Shown: positions 43,649 through 52,441 of the stretch, piece after piece
Position numbering within the stretch: the first letter of the stretch is position 1
How the letters are laid out: each line of letters starts with the position of its first letter
NCBI GenBank assembly: GCA_038521865.1
Contig: JBCBKO010000003.1
Span: 248,001 to 312,000, forward strand
DNA length: 64,000 nt
Source of the DNA: CALBPI01 sp038521865
Lineage (GTDB): Bacteria > Pseudomonadota > Gammaproteobacteria > Steroidobacterales > Woeseiaceae
Direction of reading: 5' to 3'
Program-made: the position numbers and the translations under genes
The notes under the pieces: generated by a model
Database searches by the model: none
The model's input: the letters and a program-made list of their open reading frames with translations, nothing else
What the model was told of the DNA's origin: nothing

Positions 43649-44671
43649 ATGCTCAACTTTCGCTGGATATTCGCCTCTGTCGTCGCGCTAACGCCTTTCA
43701 TCGGCGGCGCAGCTTTGGGACTGGACACCGATCGACCCGACGTCGCCGAGTTCATCGACGACATGGTCGAGCAGGAAGGATTCTCACGGGCCAAACTCAC
43801 CTCGCTTCTCGCCGGGGCAAAGTCACAGGAAAAAATCCTTGAGGCGATGCGTCGTCCCGCGGAGAAGAGTAAGCCCTGGCATGAATACCGGGATATTTTC
43901 ATCCAGGACAAACGTATCGATGCCGGCGTTGCGTTCTGGGACGAGCATGCCGACACGATCGAACGGATCAGCGACCAAACTGGCGTACCCGGTGAAATTC
44001 TCGTGGGCATCATTGGCGTGGAAACCTACTACGGCCGTATTACCGGCAGTTACCGCGTTCTTGATGCACTCGCGACACTTGGATTCGACTATCCACCGCG
44101 CGCCAAATTTTTCCGCAAGGAATTGAAGGAGTTCCTCCTGCTGGCGCGTGAGGAGTCAGTGCCCGTGGATGCCGCACTCGGCTCGTACGCTGGAGCCATG
44201 GGGTCACCCCAATTTATTCCGTCGAGCTACCGGGCTTATTCGGTCGATGCAGATGCAGATGGCAGGCGCGACCTGTTCAATAGCTGGACCGACATCATCG
44301 GCAGTGTCGCCAATTACTTTGTCCGGCATCGGTGGGAGTCGGGCGCACCGGTCATCGCAAAGGCGACTCTCGACGATGCATTCTCGGGCGAGCTTCCGGA
44401 GAAAAACACGCTCAAGGCAGACAGCAGTATTGAAGCCCTTCGCGCACAAGGCGTCACGATTCATACGACCGATGAGCTCGCCGATCAGATGCCTGCACGG
44501 CTGATTGCCATGCAGGGTGAGGAAGGGCCGATCTACCACGTCGGAATGCACAACTTCTATGTCATCACGCGCTACAACCGCAGCGCGATGTATGCGATGG
44601 CGGTGTGGGAGCTCGGCACCACAATCGCGGCTCGCCGGGATGATCAGCGTCGTGCGATGCTGGTTGATTGA
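43649..44671 (+). CDS. mltB: Lytic murein transglycosylase B
   Basis: The 340-aa protein has a Sec signal peptide (FRWIFASVVALTPFIGGAALG) and the MltB catalytic domain. The catalytic Glu sits in IIGVETYYGRITGSYRVLDALATL (about residue 129), and GAMGSPQFIPSSYRAYSVDADADGRRD is typical of the family. There is no lipobox, so it seems to be a soluble periplasmic form, unlike the lipoprotein of E. coli. The rlpA frame begins within its 3' end, so the two are probably coupled. Confidence 0.95.
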   Translation: MLNFRWIFASVVALTPFIGGAALGLDTDRPDVAEFIDDMVEQEGFSRAKLTSLLAGAKSQEKILEAMRRPAEKSKPWHEYRDIFIQDKRIDAGVAFWDEHADTIERISDQTGVPGEILVGIIGVETYYGRITGSYRVLDALATLGFDYPPRAKFFRKELKEFLLLAREESVPVDAALGSYAGAMGSPQFIPSSYRAYSVDADADGRRDLFNSWTDIIGSVANYFVRHRWESGAPVIAKATLDDAFSGELPEKNTLKADSSIEALRAQGVTIHTTDELADQMPARLIAMQGEEGPIYHVGMHNFYVITRYNRSAMYAMAVWELGTTIAARRDDQRRAMLVD

Positions 44672-45509
44672 TTCTTTGCCGAAGGCACGCTCCGCACGCC
44701 AAGGACTGGCCACCGCACTGCTATTTATCCTGTCCGGGTGTGTCGCATTTCCCGAGCGCGATGGTCCGCCGCAGCAAGGTGGCGAGATTGCAAGACCCGC
44801 CCAAGGCGTCCCAGGTCCGGAGCCGCGCAGCCGCTACGGGAATCCCGAGTTTTATGAAGTTGCCGGTCAACGCTATTTCGTTATGGACAGTGCCAAAGGC
44901 TATCGCGAGCGCGGCGTCGCGAGCTGGTATGGCAGCAAGTTCCACGGCAAGCGCACGTCTTCGGGTGAACCCTATGACATGTATGCGCTGAGTGCGGCGC
45001 ACAAATCGCTTCCATTACCGACATGGGTTCGAGTGACGCACCTTGGCAACGGACGCTCGTTGGTCATACGCGTCAATGACCGCGGTCCTTTTGTTGACGA
45101 CCGCATCATTGACCTGTCTTTTGCCGCAGCCCGCGAGCTGGACATGGTTGCGGCCGGAACAGCGTTGGTCGAAATCGAAGTGCTCGATTTCACGTCGAAC
45201 CAACAAGCTGGGAAGATCGCCCAGGCACCAGCACAACACTCAGCGCAGGGCACGCCTCAAAAGCAGCGACCGCTGTTTCTTCAAACCGGCGCCTTTTCCG
45301 AAGCCATCAACGCCAATCGGCAACGCGAACGACTGGAGTCCGCCGGAATCGAACGCGTAACGGTCAATCCGGGGACCAGCGGCGACGGGTCAGCGACGCT
45401 CTATCGTGTCCAGATTGGTCCGATCGCTGATGTAGCCCAATTCGACCGGATTCAGCAGCAACTCAGACAGATGGGTATCGACAGCGCCAGACTGGTTTCT
45501 GTGGAATAA
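44640..45509 (+). CDS. rlpA: RlpA septal/lytic lipoprotein with SPOR domain
   Basis: The precursor has 289 aa if started at ATG 44640. A hydrophobic stretch with the lipobox LSGC (ALLFILSGC) shows a lipoprotein. A double-psi beta-barrel domain follows (GVASWYGSKFHGKRTSSGE, with the conserved VNDRGPF and Asp), then a C-terminal SPOR domain (LFLQTGAFSEAINANRQRERL), which binds denuded glycans. Family members cleave denuded glycan strands. The exact start is uncertain: ATG 44640 lies within mltB, and TTG 44664 and TTG 44676 are also possible; none has a strong ribosome-binding site. Confidence 0.92.
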   Translation: MISVVRCWLIDSLPKARSARQGLATALLFILSGCVAFPERDGPPQQGGEIARPAQGVPGPEPRSRYGNPEFYEVAGQRYFVMDSAKGYRERGVASWYGSKFHGKRTSSGEPYDMYALSAAHKSLPLPTWVRVTHLGNGRSLVIRVNDRGPFVDDRIIDLSFAAARELDMVAAGTALVEIEVLDFTSNQQAGKIAQAPAQHSAQGTPQKQRPLFLQTGAFSEAINANRQRERLESAGIERVTVNPGTSGDGSATLYRVQIGPIADVAQFDRIQQQLRQMGIDSARLVSVE

Positions 45510-45550
45510 TTGCGCGCTGTTTTTCACAACCGCCGATAGGTTGTTCCCGT

Positions 45551-46702
45551 ATGCTTCTGAGCCGCTCGAATTCGATTTTTGTCCTGCTTTTGTCGCTGTT
45601 TTTGTCAGCGCCTTCCCTGGCTGCGTTACCGGTTCCGCCGCCACCCGATCTCGGCGCCTCCAGCTACATACTCATCGATGCCAAAACAGGGCAAGCGATC
45701 GCCGCCGATGCGCCCGACCTCCCGGTCGAGCCGGCTAGCCTCACCAAACTCATGACGGCGTACGTGGTGTTCCAGGCACTCGGTGCCGATCAGATTCGCC
45801 TCGATGACATGGTCACGATCAGCGAGGCGGCGCGCGCTGCAGGGGATGCCGGCTCGGACATGTTCGCCAATCTCGGCAGCCAGGTAAGTGTCGAAAACCT
45901 GTTGCAAGGGATGATTGTGCAATCGGGCAATGACGCGAGCGTTGCGCTTGCTGAGCACGTGGCCGGCTCGGAGTCAGTGTTCACGGGGCTTATGAATGCC
46001 TACGCTGATGAGCTCGGCATGCGCAGTAGCAATTTCGTGAACTCGCACGGTTTACCTGCGGACAACCACATTACTAGCGCGCGAGATATGGCCATCCTTG
46101 CACGCGCGATCATTACAGAGTTCCCCGACTACTACCGGTGGTACGGTCAACAGGAATTCACCTGGAACGGCATCACCCAACCAAATCGAAACGGCCTTCT
46201 GAAACGCGACAAGAGCGTCGATGGCATGAAGACAGGCTACACGGAAGCCGCTGGATACTGCCTGGTGTCGTCGGCCGCACGCGATGACATGCGGCTGGTC
46301 TCCGCGGTAATGGGTACCAGCAGCGCACGAGCGCGGGAGACCGGCAGCCAGGCGCTCCTGAATTACGGCTTCCGGTTTTTTGAATCACGACAAGCGTATG
46401 CTGCCAACAGCAAGGTCGACAGCGAACGCGTTTGGTATGGCGCAGAAAACGAAGTCGAAATTGGCGTCGCGGAGGCGCTCTGGGTGACCGTGCCCCGCGG
46501 TCGTTATGAGTCACTTGTGCCCAGCATTACCTTACCTGGCCGATTGGAAGCCCCGCTGACCGGAGGTGATTCACTGGGCATCCTGAAGCTGAGTCTCGAC
46601 GGCGAGGAAATCGTGCGAGCGCCATTAGTCGTTCTGGACACCGTGGAGCGCGGTGGTTTCTTTAAACGCATGGGCGACAGCGTCCGTCTCTGGTTCGAGT
46701 AA
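45551..46702 (+). CDS. D-alanyl-D-alanine carboxypeptidase (PBP5/6 family)
   Basis: The 383-aa exported enzyme has a signal peptide (FVLLLSLFLSAPSLAA) and the three active-site motifs of low-molecular-mass PBPs: SLTK (about residue 65), SGN (VQSGNDASVA), and KTG (DGMKTGYT). A C-terminal PBP5-type domain and an amphipathic end (FFKRMGDSVRLWFE) for membrane attachment follow. It trims D-Ala from pentapeptides and is the dacA/dacC homolog next to rlpA, a conserved position. Confidence 0.95.
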   Translation: MLLSRSNSIFVLLLSLFLSAPSLAALPVPPPPDLGASSYILIDAKTGQAIAADAPDLPVEPASLTKLMTAYVVFQALGADQIRLDDMVTISEAARAAGDAGSDMFANLGSQVSVENLLQGMIVQSGNDASVALAEHVAGSESVFTGLMNAYADELGMRSSNFVNSHGLPADNHITSARDMAILARAIITEFPDYYRWYGQQEFTWNGITQPNRNGLLKRDKSVDGMKTGYTEAAGYCLVSSAARDDMRLVSAVMGTSSARARETGSQALLNYGFRFFESRQAYAANSKVDSERVWYGAENEVEIGVAEALWVTVPRGRYESLVPSITLPGRLEAPLTGGDSLGILKLSLDGEEIVRAPLVVLDTVERGGFFKRMGDSVRLWFE

Positions 46703-46704
46703 CC

Positions 46705-47562
46705 ATGGCACGAGCACTGGAATACGGTTGGCACGACGGTGCCGTAAGACCGCTCAGTGAAATCCGGATATCGCCGCTAGACCGAGGATTTCTGTTCGGC
46801 GATGGCGTCTACGAAGTTATCCCGGCGTATAGCGGTAAACCGCTGGGACTCGAAGAACACCTGCGCAGAATGACCTTGAGTCTTGCCGCCATCGATCTTC
46901 CCGAGCCCTGCCCACAGGATGCGCTGACCTCGATTATCGATCAGGTAGTCGCAGCGAACGGCGGCGGCAACCAATCGATTTACATCCAGGTCTCACGCAG
47001 CGGTGATGATGGGCGAGATCACAAGTTCCCAGCGGCAAACACACCGAGCCTGTTCCTCATGACCAGCCCGTTAACGCCACCTACCCGGGCGCGATATCGC
47101 GAAGGCTTTGCAGCGATTTCGCTGCCAGATGATCGATGGCAGCGCTGTGATATCAAGTCGACGTCCATGCTGGCTAACGTATTGGCACGTGAGTCCGCGA
47201 CGCAGTCGGGCGCATTGGAAGCGTTATTGGAACGGGATGGATTCCTGGTCGAAGGCGCGGCAAGCGCCATTGGTTGTGTCATTGACGGACGACTCTGTCT
47301 GCCGCCGGAGTCCAACGCGATGTTACCGAGTGTCACGCGGCACCTGACGATGGATATTGCATCGGGCATTGGCGTGGCGACGCACATCGCGCCAATCACC
47401 ATGGATCAGGTGCGATCGGCCGATGAGCTGCTTCTGATGTCCAGCACGAAAGAGATCGCACCGTTGACCAGTCTCGATGGCGCACCAATTGGTGCCGGTA
47501 AGCCCGGGCCAACGTGGGATGCACTGTTCACGGCCTACCAGGAAAGGAAGCGCACACTGTGA
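46705..47562 (+). CDS. D-amino acid aminotransferase (PLP class IV)
   Basis: The 285-aa fold-type-IV aminotransferase has RGFLFGDGVYEV, the PLP lysine in CDIKSTSMLANVLA (about residue 147), and LLMSSTKEIAPL. The position directly behind the D-Ala carboxypeptidase gene (2-base gap) suggests recycling of released D-Ala, or D-Glu/D-Ala interconversion for the wall. A branched-chain substrate is less likely because of this context. It overlaps ybeD by 4 bases (GTGA). Confidence 0.88.
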   Translation: MARALEYGWHDGAVRPLSEIRISPLDRGFLFGDGVYEVIPAYSGKPLGLEEHLRRMTLSLAAIDLPEPCPQDALTSIIDQVVAANGGGNQSIYIQVSRSGDDGRDHKFPAANTPSLFLMTSPLTPPTRARYREGFAAISLPDDRWQRCDIKSTSMLANVLARESATQSGALEALLERDGFLVEGAASAIGCVIDGRLCLPPESNAMLPSVTRHLTMDIASGIGVATHIAPITMDQVRSADELLLMSSTKEIAPLTSLDGAPIGAGKPGPTWDALFTAYQERKRTL

Positions 47563-47822
47563 GTGAAGAAGAGCTGATCGATTTTCCGACGCGCTTCCCT
47601 GTTAAGGTCATGGGGCGGAACACGGAGACTTTCGCGTCGCATGCCGAATCGCTGGTACTCCAACACACGAATGGTGAAACAGCACTGGCCGTTGCTAGTC
47701 GCCCGAGCACCAATGGCAGATTCCTTTCGGTTACGATCGACATCACCGCGCGATCCCGTCAACAACTCGACGCGATCTACCAAAGCCTGACCGACGATCC
47801 CGAAGTGCTGATGGCGCTGTAG
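47559..47822 (+). CDS. ybeD: YbeD-type protein (DUF493)
   Basis: The product has 87 aa. Sequence and place (between dacA-type gene and lipB) match YbeD: FPTRFPVKVMGRN, RPSTNGRFLSVTIDITARSRQQLDAIYQSLTDDPEVLM. It has an ACT-like fold and unknown function. Start GTG 47559 lies in the stop of the aminotransferase; AAGGAAG is upstream. The longer frame into the aminotransferase is rejected. Confidence 0.93.
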   Translation: MSEEELIDFPTRFPVKVMGRNTETFASHAESLVLQHTNGETALAVASRPSTNGRFLSVTIDITARSRQQLDAIYQSLTDDPEVLMAL

Positions 47823-47833
47823 AGGTGTAGACG

Positions 47834-48481
47834 GTGAAACGCGAATGCCGCATTCGCTGGTTGGGCCGCCAGGATTACGAGCCACTATGGCGCGCGATGC
47901 AGGGGTTCACTGCAGGGCGTATCGAGCAAACGGTGGACGAGCTTTGGTTCTGCGAACACCCGCCGGTTTTCACACTCGGGTTGGCAGCAGATCGCTCACA
48001 CGTATTGGCTCCGGGCGACATCCCACTAGTGGGTATCGACCGAGGTGGGCAGGTCACCTATCACGGGCCTGGGCAGCTCATGATCTATCCCCTACTCAAC
48101 GTCAGGCGACGAAAACTCGGCGTAAGAGCACTAGTGATGGGTCTCGAACAGGCGGTAGTGAATTACGTTGCGCAGTCCGACGTGATTGCTGCTGGCCGCA
48201 GAGATGCGCCTGGCGTGTATGTGGACGGCGCCAAGCTGGCCAGCATTGGCCTGAGAATTCGGCGCGGTTGCAGCTATCACGGCATGGCGTTGAACGTTGA
48301 CATGGACACCGGACCCTTCGATCGCATCAACCCATGTGGGATGGAGAACCTCCCGATCACAACCCTGAGCGATCTGGGACTAGAGCAGTCTATTCAGAAG
48401 GCTGCTCTCGGTCTGAGCGATCATCTGGCCGACACGCTCGACCTTGAGTTTGTCAATCAACCTGACGCTGAGATTCGCTGA
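47834..48481 (+). CDS. lipB: Lipoyl(octanoyl)transferase
   Basis: LipB moves octanoate from acyl carrier protein to lipoyl domains. The 215-aa protein has GIDRGGQVTYHGPGQLMIYPL, the catalytic Lys in DGAKLASIGLRI, and the catalytic Cys in NPCGM. The start is GTG 47834, with GAGGTG upstream. lipA, which often follows, is not here: the 3' end overlaps the convergent murU by 29 bases. Confidence 0.96.
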   Translation: MKRECRIRWLGRQDYEPLWRAMQGFTAGRIEQTVDELWFCEHPPVFTLGLAADRSHVLAPGDIPLVGIDRGGQVTYHGPGQLMIYPLLNVRRRKLGVRALVMGLEQAVVNYVAQSDVIAAGRRDAPGVYVDGAKLASIGLRIRRGCSYHGMALNVDMDTGPFDRINPCGMENLPITTLSDLGLEQSIQKAALGLSDHLADTLDLEFVNQPDAEIR

Positions 48482-49142
48482 CGCCCGAGCGTGCCGCGGC
48501 CAAACGGGTTGGCGTGCCGATATCGAACCATTTGGATCGGATATCGAACGCACCCAGAGCATTCCTGTCGGCTGCGTCGCGCAAGAGCGGTACGATCGAG
48601 AAACGACCATCCGGCAAGCCCGCGAAGAAATCGCGTCGATAGCATGCGATACCGGAGAACGTCATTTTCTGCCTATCCGAATTCGTTGCGCGCCCGGCGT
48701 TGATCCCGAAGTCACCGCCGCTCCGATAATCCGGGTTTGGGGTCAGCCCAATCGCCGCATTGCACTCGGTATCAAGAGTCGGACCTATAGCGGATGGAAC
48801 AAAGTCCGTCCAGATATCCGCATTGATCACCCAAAACGTCTCAGTCCCAAGGATCGGAAGCGCGCGAACAATCGCACCGCCGGTATCCAACGTTGGATAC
48901 CCCTCAGGACTGAACAGCACGCGCACACCAAACTGCGATCCATCACCTACATGAGATGCAATCTGCTCGCCGAGCCAACCAAGGTTGATGACGACACGCG
49001 TGATCCCCGCCGCCGCGAGCGTTCTCAAGTGACGGTCAATCAGCGGCTCACCACCGACTTCGATCAGCGGTTTCGGAAACGTGTCAGTCGTCGGTCTTAG
49101 TCGCTCACCCCGACCCGCGGCAAGAATCAGCGCTTCAGTCAT
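48453..49142 (-). CDS. murU: N-acetylmuramate-1-phosphate uridylyltransferase MurU
   Basis: The 229-aa NTP-transferase has LILAAGRGERLRPTTDTFPKPL at its N-terminus and the metal-binding Asp in VINADIW. Together with AmgK it turns recycled MurNAc into UDP-MurNAc, a route known from Pseudomonas. ATG 49142 overlaps the amgK end by 8 bases. It is convergent with, and overlaps, lipB. Confidence 0.92.
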   Translation of the reverse strand: MTEALILAAGRGERLRPTTDTFPKPLIEVGGEPLIDRHLRTLAAAGITRVVINLGWLGEQIASHVGDGSQFGVRVLFSPEGYPTLDTGGAIVRALPILGTETFWVINADIWTDFVPSAIGPTLDTECNAAIGLTPNPDYRSGGDFGINAGRATNSDRQKMTFSGIACYRRDFFAGLPDGRFSIVPLLRDAADRNALGAFDIRSKWFDIGTPTRLAAARSGVSESQRQVD

Positions 49143-50187
49143 CGGCGAGTCCCGGCAAGCAATCCACCTCAATCCGTTCCGCAATCCACGAGAGCTCCGG
49201 ATAGATATCGGCAATCGCACAGATATAGTTCAACGTTCTGGGAATATCCGGTAAGTAGCCGTGTTTGCCATCGCGAATCGAAAGCCGAGCGAAAATTCCA
49301 GCAGCCTTCAGCTGACGCTGGACACCCATCAAGAAAAACCAACGCAACCGTTGTGTCTCGTTCACATCTTGGCCAACTCGGCTGGCATTGAGCCAGCTAC
49401 ATGCCCACGCCGTCACTTGCGATAGCGGCCAATCGACGTAGCAGTCGCGAAGCAACGAGACCAGGTCATAGGTGTAGGGACCGGCCATCGCATCCTGATA
49501 GTCGATAACACCGATTTCATGCTCGGCGGTCACCATCAGATTGCGGCTGTGAAAATCCCGATGGACGGCCACTATAGGCTGCTGCAAAGCACTCTCGACG
49601 AGAATCCCTGTCAATGCATCCCACTGCTCCTGGTGGGTATCGGTCCACTCGAGCGCGAGATGTTGACGCCACAACCAATCGACAAACAGCTGCATCTCTG
49701 TACGCAGTCGCGTCTCATCGTAGGGCGGAAATTCATCGACGACCTCTCGGGGAGCATTCTGCAACTCATGCAGCAGTGCAGCGGCTTGCCGATACCACGC
49801 GTCTGCCTGTTCCGGGTGCGCTTGCAGAACCTGAAGAAGGTCCCGATTACCGAAATCGGTCAGTAGCAAGAATCCGTTGTCGTGATCAGCAGCGAACACT
49901 GTCGGCACAGGCAGCCCGGTGCTGCCAAGCGCGTTGGTCACCTGTTCAAAGAGTGCGGTGTCCTCGCGCTCGGGTGGCGCATCCATCAGTATCAACGACT
50001 CATCTCGCTCGTGCAGTTTTGCGTGGCGATCGACCCACGGCTCGTCCAGCGAACATCTGAAGTAGCGGCGAAAACTGGCGTCCGCCGACGCAATTGTGAG
50101 GCTGCCACTCAGCCCTAGCCGCTCAAGCCACGCATCGGCACTTTGCCAACGCGCATCATTCGGTGTGTTGCTGCTCATCGCGCGCAT
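49135..50187 (-). CDS. amgK: N-acetylmuramate/N-acetylglucosamine kinase AmgK
   Basis: The product has about 350 aa and an aminoglycoside-phosphotransferase-like fold (HRDFHSRNLMV with the catalytic Asp, and IDYQDAMAGPYTYDLVSLLRDCY with the metal-binding Asp). It phosphorylates the anomeric position of MurNAc and GlcNAc. ATG 50187 is used; ATG 50178, three codons later, is also possible. Coupling to murU and the divergent lptD are conserved in this group of bacteria. The start lies very close to the lptD start. Confidence 0.92.
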   Translation of the reverse strand: MRAMSSNTPNDARWQSADAWLERLGLSGSLTIASADASFRRYFRCSLDEPWVDRHAKLHERDESLILMDAPPEREDTALFEQVTNALGSTGLPVPTVFAADHDNGFLLLTDFGNRDLLQVLQAHPEQADAWYRQAAALLHELQNAPREVVDEFPPYDETRLRTEMQLFVDWLWRQHLALEWTDTHQEQWDALTGILVESALQQPIVAVHRDFHSRNLMVTAEHEIGVIDYQDAMAGPYTYDLVSLLRDCYVDWPLSQVTAWACSWLNASRVGQDVNETQRLRWFFLMGVQRQLKAAGIFARLSIRDGKHGYLPDIPRTLNYICAIADIYPELSWIAERIEVDCLPGLADD

Positions 50188-50209
50188 GTTAGCGCATTGC
50201 TTTACACTC

Positions 50210-52438
50210 GTGCCCACCAGCCACAGTCGGACCAAGCCCATCGCGAGCCGCCGTTACAATTTGCTTACAGTCGCAATGTTGTCGGCGCTGGCGACGGTCG
50301 CGAACGCGCAATCCCAGCTGCCGCTATGCGCCCCCACTGAGATCAAGAGCCCTGTCGTCAGTCAGCCAGCGATCAACGCCGATGGAACGATTACGCTTGA
50401 GTCCGGCGCCGGGATCATGGACTTCGAAGGCAACGCGCAACTCAGTCAGGGTGTGCGGGTTGAGCGAGATGCATTACTCCTCACCGCCGAGAAAGGCACA
50501 TACAGTGGCAAGGACGGTACGCTGAGCCTGAACGGTGCTGTTTCTTATCGTGGTAGCGGTGCCGATATCGTTAGCGAAGAGGCCGTGCTCAGCGCCTCGG
50601 ACGGGCGCGTGTCGTTCGCAGACGCCGAATTCAGTCTCGGCAACGGAGCGTCGCGCGGTGCTGCCAGCCTGCTTGCCATTGACCGAGAGGGAACACTGGA
50701 ACTGAACGAGGTGAACTACACGACCTGCCCGCCTGAAGTAGACGACTGGCTGGTGCGCGCAGGCTCGATCATCCTCGACACAAACTCCGGTGTCGGCACT
50801 GCGCGCGGATTGACCCTACGCTTCAAGGACGTACCAATTCTCTATACGCCCTACCTGTCGTTTCCGATTTCCACCCAACGCAAGACCGGTTTCCTGCTGC
50901 CTAACTTTGGACAATCGGCGCGCAATGGGCTCGATATCAGCACACCCTGGTACTGGAACATCGCGCCCGCATACGACGCCACGATTACACCGAGAATTTT
51001 GTCTCGTCGAGGCATCCAGCTCGATACGCAAGTACGGTATCTGACCGAACGGAGTGTTGGCGAAATCGGACTTGCGCATTTGCCGGGCGACGACCTGGAG
51101 AACATCGACCGCACGTTTTTTCGGTGGCAGAACCAGACCGACTTCGCGCAACGTTGGCGCGTCTTCGCCGATGTCACCGACGTGTCCGATGATCAATATC
51201 TTGAAGACCTGGGTGGCAGCTTATCCACCTCTAGCGTGACCCACCTCAATCGCACGCTGGGAGTGCGATTTTTCGGCAAGAACATAACCGGCGATATCAG
51301 CGCCACAAACTACCAGACGATCGATAGCGCCATTCTCGGCGACGAAGAGCCGTATCGTATGCTGCCGCGGGTTCGATTGAATGCGCTCTATGCGGACATG
51401 CCGTGGGGGTTCGAGGCTGGCTTCGACTCTGAATTCACGGAGTTCGACCGTGACATTGGGGTTACGGGTCGAAGACTCCATGCCGCGCCCTTCGCCGGAT
51501 TCAACTGGTCTTCCGGGGGCATTTATGCACGCCCTAGGCTGCAGTGGTGGCACACGCGGTATGTACTGGAGGAGCCGGGAAACCCGGGCACCCGCACAGC
51601 GACCCGCGACCTACCGATTGCAAGCCTCGACGCCGGTTTAAGACTGGAACGAACACTCAAGACGGCCGGCCTGATTCAAACGCTAGAGCCGCACTTGTAT
51701 TACGTGCATGTGCCGTTCCGGGATCAGAGCGACCTGCCCGTCTTTGACACCATCCTGCCGATCTCAAGCCTCGAGCAGCTGTACCGTGAGAACCGCTTCA
51801 TTGGTATCGACCGAATCGGGGATACCGACCAATTGACGGTCGGCATTCGCACCCGACTTTTGGCTGAGAACAGCGGGCGTACGTTGTTGACCGCCACCAT
51901 TGGTCAAAGCCGTAGCTTGTCTTCGCAGGAGGTCCGTCTCCCGGATAGCGTCGTCCCGCAGGGTAATGCCTCGGACTATATCGCCGAATTGCTGGTCAAC
52001 GTTTGGGGTAACTGGAATGTTGAATTGGCCCAGCAGTGGAACGCGGAGCGCAATACAACGACCAAATCGGAGGTCCGCCTGCAGTATCGACCGGGCAACA
52101 AGCGAGTGGTCAATCTGGCCTACCGCTTCCGCGAGGACTCCCTCGAACAGGGTGATGTCTCGTTCAGCTGGCCGGTCGCCTCGCGCTGGAACATTGTGGG
52201 CAGGTATAATTACTCTCTGCGCGACAAGGTATCTCTGGAGCGCTTTTTCGGTCTTGAGTACGAGAGTTGCTGCTGGGGCGTTCGCGTTGTGTCGCGGCGG
52301 TTCATCAGCCGCAGGGACGGTACCGCCGACACCGCGATCTCGGTTCAGTTGGAACTCAAGGGTCTGACCAGTGTCGGAGACCCTGCGGATCAGCTTCTGG
52401 AACAAGGTATCCTCGGGTACCAATCAACAATCGACTAA
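50210..52438 (+). CDS. lptD: LPS-assembly protein LptD
   Basis: This outer-membrane beta-barrel inserts lipopolysaccharide on the cell surface with LptE. Signal peptide (RYNLLTVAMLSALATVANA), N-terminal OstA jellyroll (GAGIMDFEGNAQLSQGVRVERD, LLTAEKGTYSGKDG), then a long barrel ending in a Tyr/aromatic-rich strand pattern. Four cysteines (LCAP, TCPP, and a CC pair in ESCCWG) match the E. coli disulfide set. The start is uncertain: GTG 50210 gives 742 aa; ATG 50186 would add eight residues and overlap the amgK start. The far upstream frame is rejected because it lies within amgK. Confidence 0.95.
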   Translation: MPTSHSRTKPIASRRYNLLTVAMLSALATVANAQSQLPLCAPTEIKSPVVSQPAINADGTITLESGAGIMDFEGNAQLSQGVRVERDALLLTAEKGTYSGKDGTLSLNGAVSYRGSGADIVSEEAVLSASDGRVSFADAEFSLGNGASRGAASLLAIDREGTLELNEVNYTTCPPEVDDWLVRAGSIILDTNSGVGTARGLTLRFKDVPILYTPYLSFPISTQRKTGFLLPNFGQSARNGLDISTPWYWNIAPAYDATITPRILSRRGIQLDTQVRYLTERSVGEIGLAHLPGDDLENIDRTFFRWQNQTDFAQRWRVFADVTDVSDDQYLEDLGGSLSTSSVTHLNRTLGVRFFGKNITGDISATNYQTIDSAILGDEEPYRMLPRVRLNALYADMPWGFEAGFDSEFTEFDRDIGVTGRRLHAAPFAGFNWSSGGIYARPRLQWWHTRYVLEEPGNPGTRTATRDLPIASLDAGLRLERTLKTAGLIQTLEPHLYYVHVPFRDQSDLPVFDTILPISSLEQLYRENRFIGIDRIGDTDQLTVGIRTRLLAENSGRTLLTATIGQSRSLSSQEVRLPDSVVPQGNASDYIAELLVNVWGNWNVELAQQWNAERNTTTKSEVRLQYRPGNKRVVNLAYRFREDSLEQGDVSFSWPVASRWNIVGRYNYSLRDKVSLERFFGLEYESCCWGVRVVSRRFISRRDGTADTAISVQLELKGLTSVGDPADQLLEQGILGYQSTID

Positions 52439-52441
52439 CCC

